A stretch of DNA of 64,000 bases from Pedobacter nutrimenti (GTDB taxonomy: Bacteria > Bacteroidota > Bacteroidia > Sphingobacteriales > Sphingobacteriaceae), in assembly GCF_003208655.1 (NCBI RefSeq), contig NZ_QKLU01000003.1, positions 186,001-250,000 of the forward strand. Reading direction: 5' to 3'. Positions 42,822 through 51,172 of the stretch are shown piece after piece. The notes under the pieces were generated by a model. It made no database searches. It was not told the origin of the DNA and was given only the letters and a program-made list of their open reading frames with translations. The first letter of the stretch is position 1; each line of letters begins with the position of its first letter. The position numbers and the translations under genes are program-made.

Positions 42822-43967
42822 ATGAAAATAGGTATATTGCTCCCCGGTTCTACCACTTATCCTTTAATTTCCTATAACTTCATGGCAGGGTTAACAGGTT
42901 GTCTGACACAGCTTGCCCCCGATATGGTGCCCCAATTGCATACCGCGGTGATTGGTTTTGGGACCGATAAAGCACTGATGTTACAAGAAGCCCAGGTGCT
43001 TTTACTGGAAAAAAACACCGATATATTGATCGCATTTGCAGACCATCCGGCTGTAGAATGCCTTTTTCCGCTAATGGCCTCGGTTAAAAAATTACTAATT
43101 GTGGTCAATAGCGGGGCAAAATATCTGCCTGTACAAGCGCAGCCTTATGTCGTTTACCATACCCTGGCTCATGCTTTGCATTGCCGTTTAACGGGCAGCT
43201 TTGCGGCTGGCCTGGGGAATAGTGCAGCTATGGCCACTTCTTTTTACGATGGGGGCTACAGTTTATGCCATGCCATAAGTAAAGCCTATACCGATAAAGG
43301 AGGGGCTATTGAATTTAACTTTGTCAGTAAATTCAAAGCACAGGAATTTGATATCAACCCGCTTACCGGATTTTTAGATCAAAATGATGGTACAAGGAGC
43401 ATTTTGGGGATATATAGTGATTTGAGCCCTGTTTTTTATCAGCAGCTGATGAATGGATTCCCCCAGCAGAAGTTGAACGTATTTTCCAATCCCGCCATGC
43501 TTGATGAGTTGCATTTACCCCAGAACGTTTTGGACAAGTCCATTTCTGTAAATGCTTATGTGCCCTGGACGATTTCCCTGGGTAATGAACAGCACCTGAC
43601 CTATGTTGCCACTTTTGAAAAAGAGACCGGCCGGGAACCTGATGCTTTTGGTGCATTGGGCTGGGATACGGGTATTTTGCTGCACTATATCATTTCCGAT
43701 ACTGAAAACCCTTTGTTCCGCATGCCACGGCTGATGGAGCATTTGCTGCAACTGCATGCAGAAGGTGCAAAAGGGGTTTTGATTTTTGATAAAAACACAC
43801 ATCTGGTGCTCTCGCCGGCTTACAGGGTAAAACTGGAAGCAGGCAACACTTTGATGATTAAAGATACACTGCCTTTAAATGAGGTTGTACAAGAATGGAC
43901 TGCAATATGTGAGGATCTGCCCAAAGGACATGTGTCCGAATGGATCAACACCTATATGTGCTCTTAA
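42822..43967 (+). CDS. Periplasmic-binding-fold protein without signal peptide
   Basis: 381 residues. It begins at once with MKIGILLPGSTTYPLISYNF, the first strand and helix of a type I periplasmic-binding fold of the Leu/Ile/Val receptor kind. TAVIGFGTDKALMLQEAQVL, LIAFADHPAVECLFPLMASV, KKLLIVVNSGAKYLP, YDGGYSLCHAISKAYTDKGG, FGALGWDTGILLHYII match the successive lobes. There is no signal peptide or lipobox, so it should stay in the cytoplasm unless exported with its neighbours. No ABC permease genes are adjacent. Its position between three tail-collar genes and a giant surface protein, with a 6-base gap upstream, suggests a dedicated role in that system. Function unknown. Confidence 0.8.
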   Translation: MKIGILLPGSTTYPLISYNFMAGLTGCLTQLAPDMVPQLHTAVIGFGTDKALMLQEAQVLLLEKNTDILIAFADHPAVECLFPLMASVKKLLIVVNSGAKYLPVQAQPYVVYHTLAHALHCRLTGSFAAGLGNSAAMATSFYDGGYSLCHAISKAYTDKGGAIEFNFVSKFKAQEFDINPLTGFLDQNDGTRSILGIYSDLSPVFYQQLMNGFPQQKLNVFSNPAMLDELHLPQNVLDKSISVNAYVPWTISLGNEQHLTYVATFEKETGREPDAFGALGWDTGILLHYIISDTENPLFRMPRLMEHLLQLHAEGAKGVLIFDKNTHLVLSPAYRVKLEAGNTLMIKDTLPLNEVVQEWTAICEDLPKGHVSEWINTYMCS

Positions 43968-44011
43968 ACGCTATTGTTATTTAAATTAACCGCTTATTAA
44001 TCCATTGCTCT

Positions 44012-47000
44012 ATGGAAATCTTTAGCAAAAGAATGCTTAAAGGCATTTTGCTGTCCCTGATGATGCTGACCTGCATTAGCTTTAATGCAACGGCACAATG
44101 CGCCCTTGGAAAGGGCGATCTGGTCTTTTCGGGTTACAACGTTCTTGACGATGGGGTCAACGGGGCCACGCAGGATGACCAGTTTTCATTTGTCTTTTTA
44201 CGTAAAGTAATGGCAGGCACGGATATTTACTTTACCGATTTGGGCTGGACTTCGGCCAATGCTTTTCAAACAGACTCGAAGGCCATTAGTGACGGGATTA
44301 TTAAATGGACAGCGGACAAGGATTATCCCGCAGGGACGGAAATTTACATCAATTGTAAGTTTCAGTTAAAGGCTTATGACAAGAATAATTTTCCCGCGGG
44401 CACGGTGACCGGAGTACTTCAAACCTACGATACCAGGGTCAATTTTCCGGCTTCGACCAAAGAATGGATGAGCTTGGGAGAGTTTAGCGGGGACCAGATC
44501 TTTGCCTTTACGGGCAGCCCGGCAGCACCCTTGCTTTTAGCAGGAATCAGCATCAATCATGACAATGGTTTAAACAATGGCAGCGGCTGGGACAGTAGTT
44601 TGTCCGCAGCAACCTTTGCTGCCGACCGTTCTATGTTGCCGGCTGCCCTGAATAGCGGAGCTCAGAATTTATCCATTATTCAGTTTGATCCGGCAGACCC
44701 CGCCTCCCTGATTGCCTACACGGCGAGGTTTAAATATACAGGGCTGCCAACAGTGGGGACAGCTGCTGCAATTGTGGGCAACCTGAATACGACTTCCAAC
44801 TGGGAAATACGAAATGACGGATTAACTTTTACCCCTAATTTTCTGGCAGGACAATTTTTTGTTGTAACCGGGGCCATGATCAGCAGCCAGCCACAGGATA
44901 AACTTTTGGTCTGCGCGGGAACAGGTACCAGTTTTAGCATTACAGGGACTGGCATTTGTGCCTATCAATGGCAGGTCAGTACCGATAATGGCGCGTCATT
45001 TAGCAATGTAACCGATGCCGGGGTCTATACCGGATCGGCGACCGCTACGCTCAGCATATCGAGTGTTACGGGATTGAATAACTATAAATACCGGGTAAAC
45101 TATACAGATGTCGCAGGCGTAACGGCTTCATCGGCAGCATCTTTAACACTGGCTTCCCAGGTCATTACCCTAAATCAAACGACTTTGCCTGACGGCACTT
45201 ATAATACGGCCTATAGCCAGACTTTAACGGTTGCCTCGGGTGGGCAGGCGCCTTATACCTACAGCGTAACATCAGGAACTTTACCGACAGGTTTAAGCTT
45301 ATCCACAGCAGGGGTGATATCGGGTACTCCTACAGCTGCAGGGACCTTTAATTTTACGGTTTCGGTAACCGGTGCTTGTGTGAGCTCGGGAAGTCTGAGT
45401 ACTTCGATCACCATCGCCAAGAAAAACCAAACCATTGCATTTGCCGCACCGGCCAGCCAGGTTTATGGTGCAGCAGATCTGGATCCGGCAGCGACAGCAA
45501 ACTCCGGACTGGGGATCACTTATACAAGCGCTGATCCAACAGTGGCTACCATTACCGCCGGACAGAAAATTCATATTGCTGGAGTAGGTACAACCACCAT
45601 TACCGCCCATCAGGCAGGTGATGGCAATAACAATGCAGCTCCTGATGTATCGCAAACTTTTACAGTGACGCAAAAAGCATTGACCGCAACAGCGGCTTTG
45701 ATCAGCAAGGTGTACAATGGTGATGCCGTAGCATCGGTAAGCTTTAATGCCTTAAATGCAGCCAGTGGGGTGGTAGGCAGCGATGTGGTCAGTGTAAGCT
45801 ATACTTCGGCCAGTTATGACAATGCCAGTGCCGGGACTTTAAAACCGATTTCATTTGTTGGCTTGGGCCTTAGTGGGGCCGCCAGCGCAAACTATAGCCT
45901 GAATGCACCTGGTTTAACAGGGACCATCAGTCAAAAACCGCTGACAGCAAGCTATGCCTCGGCAACGAAAACTTACGATGGCAATCCGGCCGCTACCGTA
46001 ACTTTTAATCCATTGATTGCATCAAGTGGTGTGATCGGGACCGATGTGGTGAACGTTTCTTATACATCTGCCAGTTATAACAATTCGGGTGTAGGTACCT
46101 CTAAACCCATTTCTTTTGTTGGATTGGGTCTTTCAGGTGCAGCAAGCGCCAATTACAGCCTCAATGGTATTGCTGTGGTGGGAGACATCATCCCCAAAAC
46201 ACTAACGCCAAGGACCAATACCATTACTAAAGTCTACAACCGCAATGCGGCCGCCACCGTTAACTTTATTCCTTTTAATGCAGGGGACGGACTGGTAGGG
46301 GCTGATGCAGTGACTGTAACGTATACCACTGTGGCTTATCCGGACGCCAATGCAGGGACAGGCAAAACGATGGTGTTTACCGGCCTGGCTTTAACCGGCC
46401 CTGCAAGTGGTAATTATACCCTGGATGCCAGCGGCATAAAAGGCAGCATTACCGCTGTACCGGTTACAGTCAGTTTGATCGGCTTCATTACAAAAATTTA
46501 TGATGGAACTACGCTGGCCTCACTGACCGGAAGCAATTATAGCCTGAGCGGGGTGATACCAGGCGACGACGCTGCGCTGAATAACCCAACCTCAGGAACC
46601 TATGCGAGCAGAAATGCTGGTTCAAGTGTGGTTACGGTGAACAATTTGGCCTTAACAGGTACCAGCGCCGGAAATTACAGCTTAGCATCGGGCTCTGCAA
46701 CTGTAAATGGATTGATTAACCCCGCCGGCGTTATCCCTATACTTTCGGGATCGGTGGACAAGGTATACGATGGAAATACCACCGCCAGTCTGAGCGCATC
46801 GAATTATTTTGTTGCTGGAAAAATTGGGGCCGATGATGTGGCGCTTAACAATCCCCTTACGGGCACCTACAGCAGTAAAAATACAGGCAGCCGTACTGTG
46901 AACGTTTCGGGATTGGTATTGGTTGGAGCAGATGCAGGCAATTATGACTTGATCAGGACCACTGCAAGTACAGGTGGAATAATTTCTGCGGCCTCTATTG

Positions 47001-50000
47001 TACCGGCATTGACCGGTACCCTAACCAAAGTATATGATGGCAATACCAACGCGGCTTTAACAGGGGTCAATTATAGCTTTATCGGTAAAATAGGTACTGA
47101 AAATGTGGCACTGAATAATCCTTCGACGGGTGCCTACGATTTAAAAGATGCAGGGAGCCGGACCGTTACGGTAACCGGACTGAGTTTAACAGGAACTGAT
47201 GCGGGCAATTATACGCTGTCGGCCACCACAATCAGTAAGGGTGGAACGATTACCGGGGCCAGTATTGTGCCTATATTGTCCGGACCGCTGAACAAAGTTT
47301 ATGATGGAAATACAGCCGCGGTTTTAAGCGGAACCAATTATAGTTTTACCGGTAAAATAGGTACTGAAAATGTAGCGCTTAACAACCCGGTGGCAGGTAG
47401 CTATAGCAGTAAAAACATTGGAAACCGTACCGTTACAGTAAGCGGGCTTGCTTTGACAGGAACCGATGCTGCAAATTATACTTTAGCAGCTACAACGGTC
47501 AGTACCAGCGGAACCATAAGCCCGGCCAGCATTGTACCGAGCTTAACCGGCACCATTGCCAAGGTATATGATGGCAATGCGAACGCCACTTTATCCGCAG
47601 CAAACTACAGTTTTACCGGTCAGGTTGCTACCGAAAATGTAGCGCTGAACAATCCGGTATCGGGTACTTACGACAGTAAAAATATAGGTAGTCGCACCGT
47701 TACGGTAAACGGCCTTGCCCTGACAGGAACCGATGCAGCCAATTATAGCCTTTCGGTTTCAAGCTTAGCCGCTCCAGGCAGCATTAGCGCAGCCAGTATT
47801 GTACCAACCCTGGTTGGGCCGGTGACTAAAGTTTACGATGGCAATACCACGGCAAGCTTAACAGGGGGCAATTATAGCTTTACCGGTAAAATAGGTACAG
47901 AAAATGTAAGCCTTAATAATCCTGTTGCGGGGGCTTATGATGCTAAAAATGTGGGCAACAGAACCGTGAGTGTAAGCGGGCTGGCCTTAACGGGCGCTGA
48001 TGCGGCCAATTATACCTTGTCTGCGACAAGTTTAAGTACCAGTGGAACCATTACCGGTGCCAGCATTGTACCGGCACTGGCAGGGCCCGTGACCAAAGTA
48101 TATGACGGGAACGTAAATGCAACTTTAAGCGCTACAAATTACAGCTTTACCGGTAAGGTAGGTACGGATGATGTGGCCTTAAACAATCCGGTGGCAGGAA
48201 CGTACAGCAGTAAAAATGTGGGTAACCGGACAGTCAGTGTAAGTGGCCTGGCCTTAACAGGGGCCGATGCAGCCAATTATACACTTTCGGCTACCAATTT
48301 AAGTACAGCAGGGACCATTACCGGGGCCAGTATTGTACCGAGCTTAGTGGGTACAATCACCAAGGTGTACGATGGCAATGTGAGCGCGGCTTTAACGGCA
48401 GCAAACTATAGCTTTACCGGTAAGGCAGCATTGGACGACGTGGCCCTCAACAATCCGGTAGCAGGTGCCTATGACAGTAAAAATGCAGGTAACCGTAGTG
48501 TGAATGTAACCGGTCTTGCACTTACAGGAGCTGATGCAGCCAATTATAGCCTTTCGACCACAAGTTTAACTGCTCAGGGCAGCATTACCACCGCCAGCAT
48601 TGTACCAGCCTTAGTTGGGCCGGTCACTAAAATCTATGATGGAACACCTGTCGCAAACTTAACGGGGGCCAATTATAGCTTTACCGGTAAGGTAGGGACA
48701 GACAATGTGGCCCTAAACAATCCCCTTACAGGAACTTACAATAATAAAAATGCCGGTACCGCAAAAACAGTTGTGGTCAGCGGCCTGAACTTAACCGGTA
48801 CAGATGCAGGTAACTATACGCTGGGCAGTACCGCGTTGAGCATCAGCACAGCAGTGATCAGCCCGCAAGGGTTAACCATAACAGCCGACAATAAAACCAT
48901 GATACAAGGGAATGCTGTACCTGCTTTAACATTAACTTATAACGGTTTTGTAAACGGGGAAGACCAAAGTGTTCTTGGAGGTCCGGTGGTGGTCAATACT
49001 ACCGCAACGAGCACTTCTCTGGCCGGTGATTATCCGATAACGGTAAGCGGTGCCACTTCAGGCAATTATGCCATTACCTTTGCCAATGGAATCATGACGG
49101 TGAAGCCGGGTGCGCCAACCAGCATCAATCTGGCAGCGGTCACTTTATTTGAAAACAGACCGGCGGGAACACTTGCCGGAACGTTGAGCAGTACCTCACA
49201 GGATCCCGGGGCAACCTTTAGCTATACCTTGGTTAGCGGTACGGGTAGTGCAGATAATGCCTTGTTTAGCATTTCGGGCAATCAGGTGCTGACCGCGGCA
49301 AGCCTGGATTATGAACAAAAGTCAAGTTATAGCATTTTGGTCAGAAGCACCACCCAGTACGGGTTAACGCTGGATCAGCAATTTACCATTCTGCTCAATG
49401 ATGTCAACGAAGCACCAACTTTAAATGCCATTGCAAACAGTACCATTTGTTATACATCCGGACAACAAAGCATTGCATTAAGTGGCATAAGCCCTGGACC
49501 GGAAACTGCGCAAACGACTACGCTGAGCGTAAACTCCAATAACCCTTCGCTGTTCAGTGATTTGAGGGTTACACAGGGCTCGGGTGGAAATGGTACGCTG
49601 ACTTACCGTTTAAACGGAAACGGAATAGCAGGAACAGCGAGTATTACCGTTACGGTAAAAGATAATGGTGGTACAGCTAATGGTGGGGTGGATACTTTTA
49701 CCAGAACATTTGTACTGACCGTTAACCCGCTTCCTGTAATTGCCATTACCTCGGATCAGGGTACTGACTTGTCAAAAGGCATTACGGCCAAACTGACCGC
49801 GACCGGAGGCATTAGTTATGTATGGGCTGATGCTTCAGGCATTATTGGAGCAAAGAATACCGCAGTGCTGACCGTAAGACCGGCATCGACAACGACCTAT
49901 ACGGTAACGGCAACCAACGCTTCGGGTTGCAGCAGTATTCAGACCATTACCCTAAATGTACTGGAAGATTACCGCAGCCTGCAGGCGACAAATATTTTAA

Positions 50001-50245
50001 CGCCAAATGGTGATGGCATAAATGACCGCTGGGAAATCAAAAACATTGACATGTACCCGAACAATGAAGTCAAAATATTTGACCGTGCGGGAAGAACGCT
50101 GTATAGTAAAAAAGGCTATGACAACAGCTGGGATGGAACCGCAAACGGTGCGGCGCTGGGTGAAGGGACCTATTACTATATTGTAGACTTTGGGGACAAT
50201 AAAGGCAAATTCAAAGGCTTTATTACACTGGTCCGCAATCAGTAA
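44012..50245 (+). CDS. Giant secreted repeat protein with YDG repeats and type IX sorting domain
   Basis: 2077 residues. Signal peptide 1-28 (MLKGILLSLMMLTCISFNAT, then AQ). Residues about 30-285: unrecognised domain (GDLVFSGYNVLDDGVNGATQ). About 290-380: Ig-like. About 384-460: putative Ig domain (LPTGLSLSTAGVISGTPTAA). About 470-555: MBG/bacterial Ig-like. About 556-1630: twelve YDG-type repeats. Then an MBG-like domain (about 1625-1705), a cadherin-like domain (about 1706-1800, FSYTLVSGTG, LDYEQKSSYSILVRS), a further Ig-like region and, from about 1993, the CHU_C/gliding-type sorting domain (ILTPNGDGINDRWEIKNIDM; KGYDNSWDGTANG). It is thus exported by type IX secretion and held at the surface or released. 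Forty-four bases after the binding-protein gene; a terminator follows. Confidence 0.92.
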   Translation: MEIFSKRMLKGILLSLMMLTCISFNATAQCALGKGDLVFSGYNVLDDGVNGATQDDQFSFVFLRKVMAGTDIYFTDLGWTSANAFQTDSKAISDGIIKWTADKDYPAGTEIYINCKFQLKAYDKNNFPAGTVTGVLQTYDTRVNFPASTKEWMSLGEFSGDQIFAFTGSPAAPLLLAGISINHDNGLNNGSGWDSSLSAATFAADRSMLPAALNSGAQNLSIIQFDPADPASLIAYTARFKYTGLPTVGTAAAIVGNLNTTSNWEIRNDGLTFTPNFLAGQFFVVTGAMISSQPQDKLLVCAGTGTSFSITGTGICAYQWQVSTDNGASFSNVTDAGVYTGSATATLSISSVTGLNNYKYRVNYTDVAGVTASSAASLTLASQVITLNQTTLPDGTYNTAYSQTLTVASGGQAPYTYSVTSGTLPTGLSLSTAGVISGTPTAAGTFNFTVSVTGACVSSGSLSTSITIAKKNQTIAFAAPASQVYGAADLDPAATANSGLGITYTSADPTVATITAGQKIHIAGVGTTTITAHQAGDGNNNAAPDVSQTFTVTQKALTATAALISKVYNGDAVASVSFNALNAASGVVGSDVVSVSYTSASYDNASAGTLKPISFVGLGLSGAASANYSLNAPGLTGTISQKPLTASYASATKTYDGNPAATVTFNPLIASSGVIGTDVVNVSYTSASYNNSGVGTSKPISFVGLGLSGAASANYSLNGIAVVGDIIPKTLTPRTNTITKVYNRNAAATVNFIPFNAGDGLVGADAVTVTYTTVAYPDANAGTGKTMVFTGLALTGPASGNYTLDASGIKGSITAVPVTVSLIGFITKIYDGTTLASLTGSNYSLSGVIPGDDAALNNPTSGTYASRNAGSSVVTVNNLALTGTSAGNYSLASGSATVNGLINPAGVIPILSGSVDKVYDGNTTASLSASNYFVAGKIGADDVALNNPLTGTYSSKNTGSRTVNVSGLVLVGADAGNYDLIRTTASTGGIISAASIVPALTGTLTKVYDGNTNAALTGVNYSFIGKIGTENVALNNPSTGAYDLKDAGSRTVTVTGLSLTGTDAGNYTLSATTISKGGTITGASIVPILSGPLNKVYDGNTAAVLSGTNYSFTGKIGTENVALNNPVAGSYSSKNIGNRTVTVSGLALTGTDAANYTLAATTVSTSGTISPASIVPSLTGTIAKVYDGNANATLSAANYSFTGQVATENVALNNPVSGTYDSKNIGSRTVTVNGLALTGTDAANYSLSVSSLAAPGSISAASIVPTLVGPVTKVYDGNTTASLTGGNYSFTGKIGTENVSLNNPVAGAYDAKNVGNRTVSVSGLALTGADAANYTLSATSLSTSGTITGASIVPALAGPVTKVYDGNVNATLSATNYSFTGKVGTDDVALNNPVAGTYSSKNVGNRTVSVSGLALTGADAANYTLSATNLSTAGTITGASIVPSLVGTITKVYDGNVSAALTAANYSFTGKAALDDVALNNPVAGAYDSKNAGNRSVNVTGLALTGADAANYSLSTTSLTAQGSITTASIVPALVGPVTKIYDGTPVANLTGANYSFTGKVGTDNVALNNPLTGTYNNKNAGTAKTVVVSGLNLTGTDAGNYTLGSTALSISTAVISPQGLTITADNKTMIQGNAVPALTLTYNGFVNGEDQSVLGGPVVVNTTATSTSLAGDYPITVSGATSGNYAITFANGIMTVKPGAPTSINLAAVTLFENRPAGTLAGTLSSTSQDPGATFSYTLVSGTGSADNALFSISGNQVLTAASLDYEQKSSYSILVRSTTQYGLTLDQQFTILLNDVNEAPTLNAIANSTICYTSGQQSIALSGISPGPETAQTTTLSVNSNNPSLFSDLRVTQGSGGNGTLTYRLNGNGIAGTASITVTVKDNGGTANGGVDTFTRTFVLTVNPLPVIAITSDQGTDLSKGITAKLTATGGISYVWADASGIIGAKNTAVLTVRPASTTTYTVTATNASGCSSIQTITLNVLEDYRSLQATNILTPNGDGINDRWEIKNIDMYPNNEVKIFDRAGRTLYSKKGYDNSWDGTANGAALGEGTYYYIVDFGDNKGKFKGFITLVRNQ
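46493..48880 (+). repeat. Nine tandem 267-bp units encoding YDG repeats
   Basis: The Lys codon before the conserved (V/I)YDG lies at 46493, 46760, 47027, 47294, 47561, 47828, 48095, 48362 and 48629: eight successive intervals of exactly 267 bases (89 codons). Units share stretches such as NYSFTGKIGTENVALNNP and SGLALTGADAANYTLSATSL. Three more diverged units precede (45708, 45970, 46229). The end is approximate because the last unit carries an extra few codons. Confidence 0.9.
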
Positions 50246-50252
50246 AGCAATG

Positions 50253-50297
50253 AAAAAACCTCCTGTTTTTTGCCGGTGCATAAACAGGAGGTTTTTT
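50253..50297. terminator. Strong bidirectional terminator
   Basis: Perfect 16-bp inverted repeat: AAAAAACCTCCTGTTT (50253-50268) with AAACAGGAGGTTTTTT (50282-50297), 13-base loop, T-tract on both strands. It lies between convergent genes ending at 50245 and 50317. Confidence 0.9.
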
Positions 50298-50316
50298 ATT
50301 TTGTTAAGACCCGCTT

Positions 50317-50805
50317 TTACAAGCTATGGATCCTTGATTTTTCAAACAGCCTGATCCAGGCTTTCTTTGAGATCATAACGGTTTCATTTTTATAAGTGGA
50401 ACCTTTTTTGTAAACATCAAACATGATGTTGTTGATGCCCAGTAACTTCATCGGATGTGGGACAATCCGGACCCCGCTAAGGGTAACCTCATTGTCTTTA
50501 AACTCATCAAACAAACCCAATACATACTCATAAAAATCTTTTTCTTCTTTTGCAGATGAAAAATTAATGGTTTCATAAATCTGTGTGTTCATCCCGCCTT
50601 TGGTGACATACTTTAAGTACTCCTTATCGTTTAAGGAATACAATTCGTAATCTGGCGTTAATAAGGTTAGCTTGGCACCAATCCTTTTGGGCTTGGCATT
50701 GGTTTCGTCTGTTTTAATTTGTTCCTTGCTTCTGCCCACTTGAAATTGTGAAAAAGCGCTCAGGGAAAGCGTTGTCAGGGCAAGGATCAGAAATGGTTTT
50801 TTCAT
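50317..50805 (-). CDS. Small exported protein of unknown function
   Basis: 162 residues. Signal peptide MKKPFLILALTTLSLSAFS, then Q. The mature part is alpha/beta with LTLLTPDYELYSLNDKEYLK, AKEEKDFYEYVLGLFDEFKD, TLSGVRIVPHPMKLLGINNI and TVMISKKAWIRLFEKS. No family recognised; no cysteine in the mature part. Single gene, convergent with the giant repeat protein gene. Confidence 0.8.
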   Translation of the reverse strand: MKKPFLILALTTLSLSAFSQFQVGRSKEQIKTDETNAKPKRIGAKLTLLTPDYELYSLNDKEYLKYVTKGGMNTQIYETINFSSAKEEKDFYEYVLGLFDEFKDNEVTLSGVRIVPHPMKLLGINNIMFDVYKKGSTYKNETVMISKKAWIRLFEKSRIHSL

Positions 50806-50900
50806 AGGTGATCAATTATCTGTTAAATTCCGAAGGTAAAAAAAATAACCATTGGTGTCAACGTAAGGTGACTTCCTTTTATATAAATATTCATTGCAAC

Positions 50901-50984
50901 CGTCATCTCGAAGGAAGCGCAGCGATGAGAGATCTGTGCAATTAGCTTACAGATCTCTCCATTGTTCCTCATGTCGAGATGACG
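50901..50984. repeat. REP-like extragenic palindrome
   Basis: Outer arms CGTCATCTCGA (50901-50911) and TCGAGATGACG (50974-50984) and inner arms GAGAGATCTGT (50927-50937) and ACAGATCTCTC (50949-50959) make a two-part hairpin. The wording closely resembles extragenic palindromes scattered through many Bacteroidota genomes. The remainder of the 367-base gap (50806-51172) has no gene; a short open frame there covers the palindrome itself and is rejected. Confidence 0.75.
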
Positions 50985-51172
50985 ATCGCATTATAATACG
51001 CCTTCTTTTCATCTACCTTTCAGTACCTGCTTTATCCCCAATCACCCCAGGTGCATCGGCAACTCATCAGGGTGCCTGTACTGTTGACTTATCTTCTAAA
51101 TTGCGTTGTTTATTGAATTAATTGTATCTTCAAAAGATATATCCATTTTAAAATTTATACCTAACCAACAAA

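Noticed and set aside
45299..45673. Cysteine-rich minus-strand open frame
   Set aside because: Antisense to the Ig-like part of the giant surface protein; composition results from the complementary codons.
46493..48880. CRISPR-like or satellite repeats
   Set aside because: The 267-bp period is in frame with a long coding region and encodes protein repeats with a YDG motif.
50894..51121. Short open frame in the gap before the HTCS gene
   Set aside because: Its first half is the REP-like palindrome; no plausible start context.
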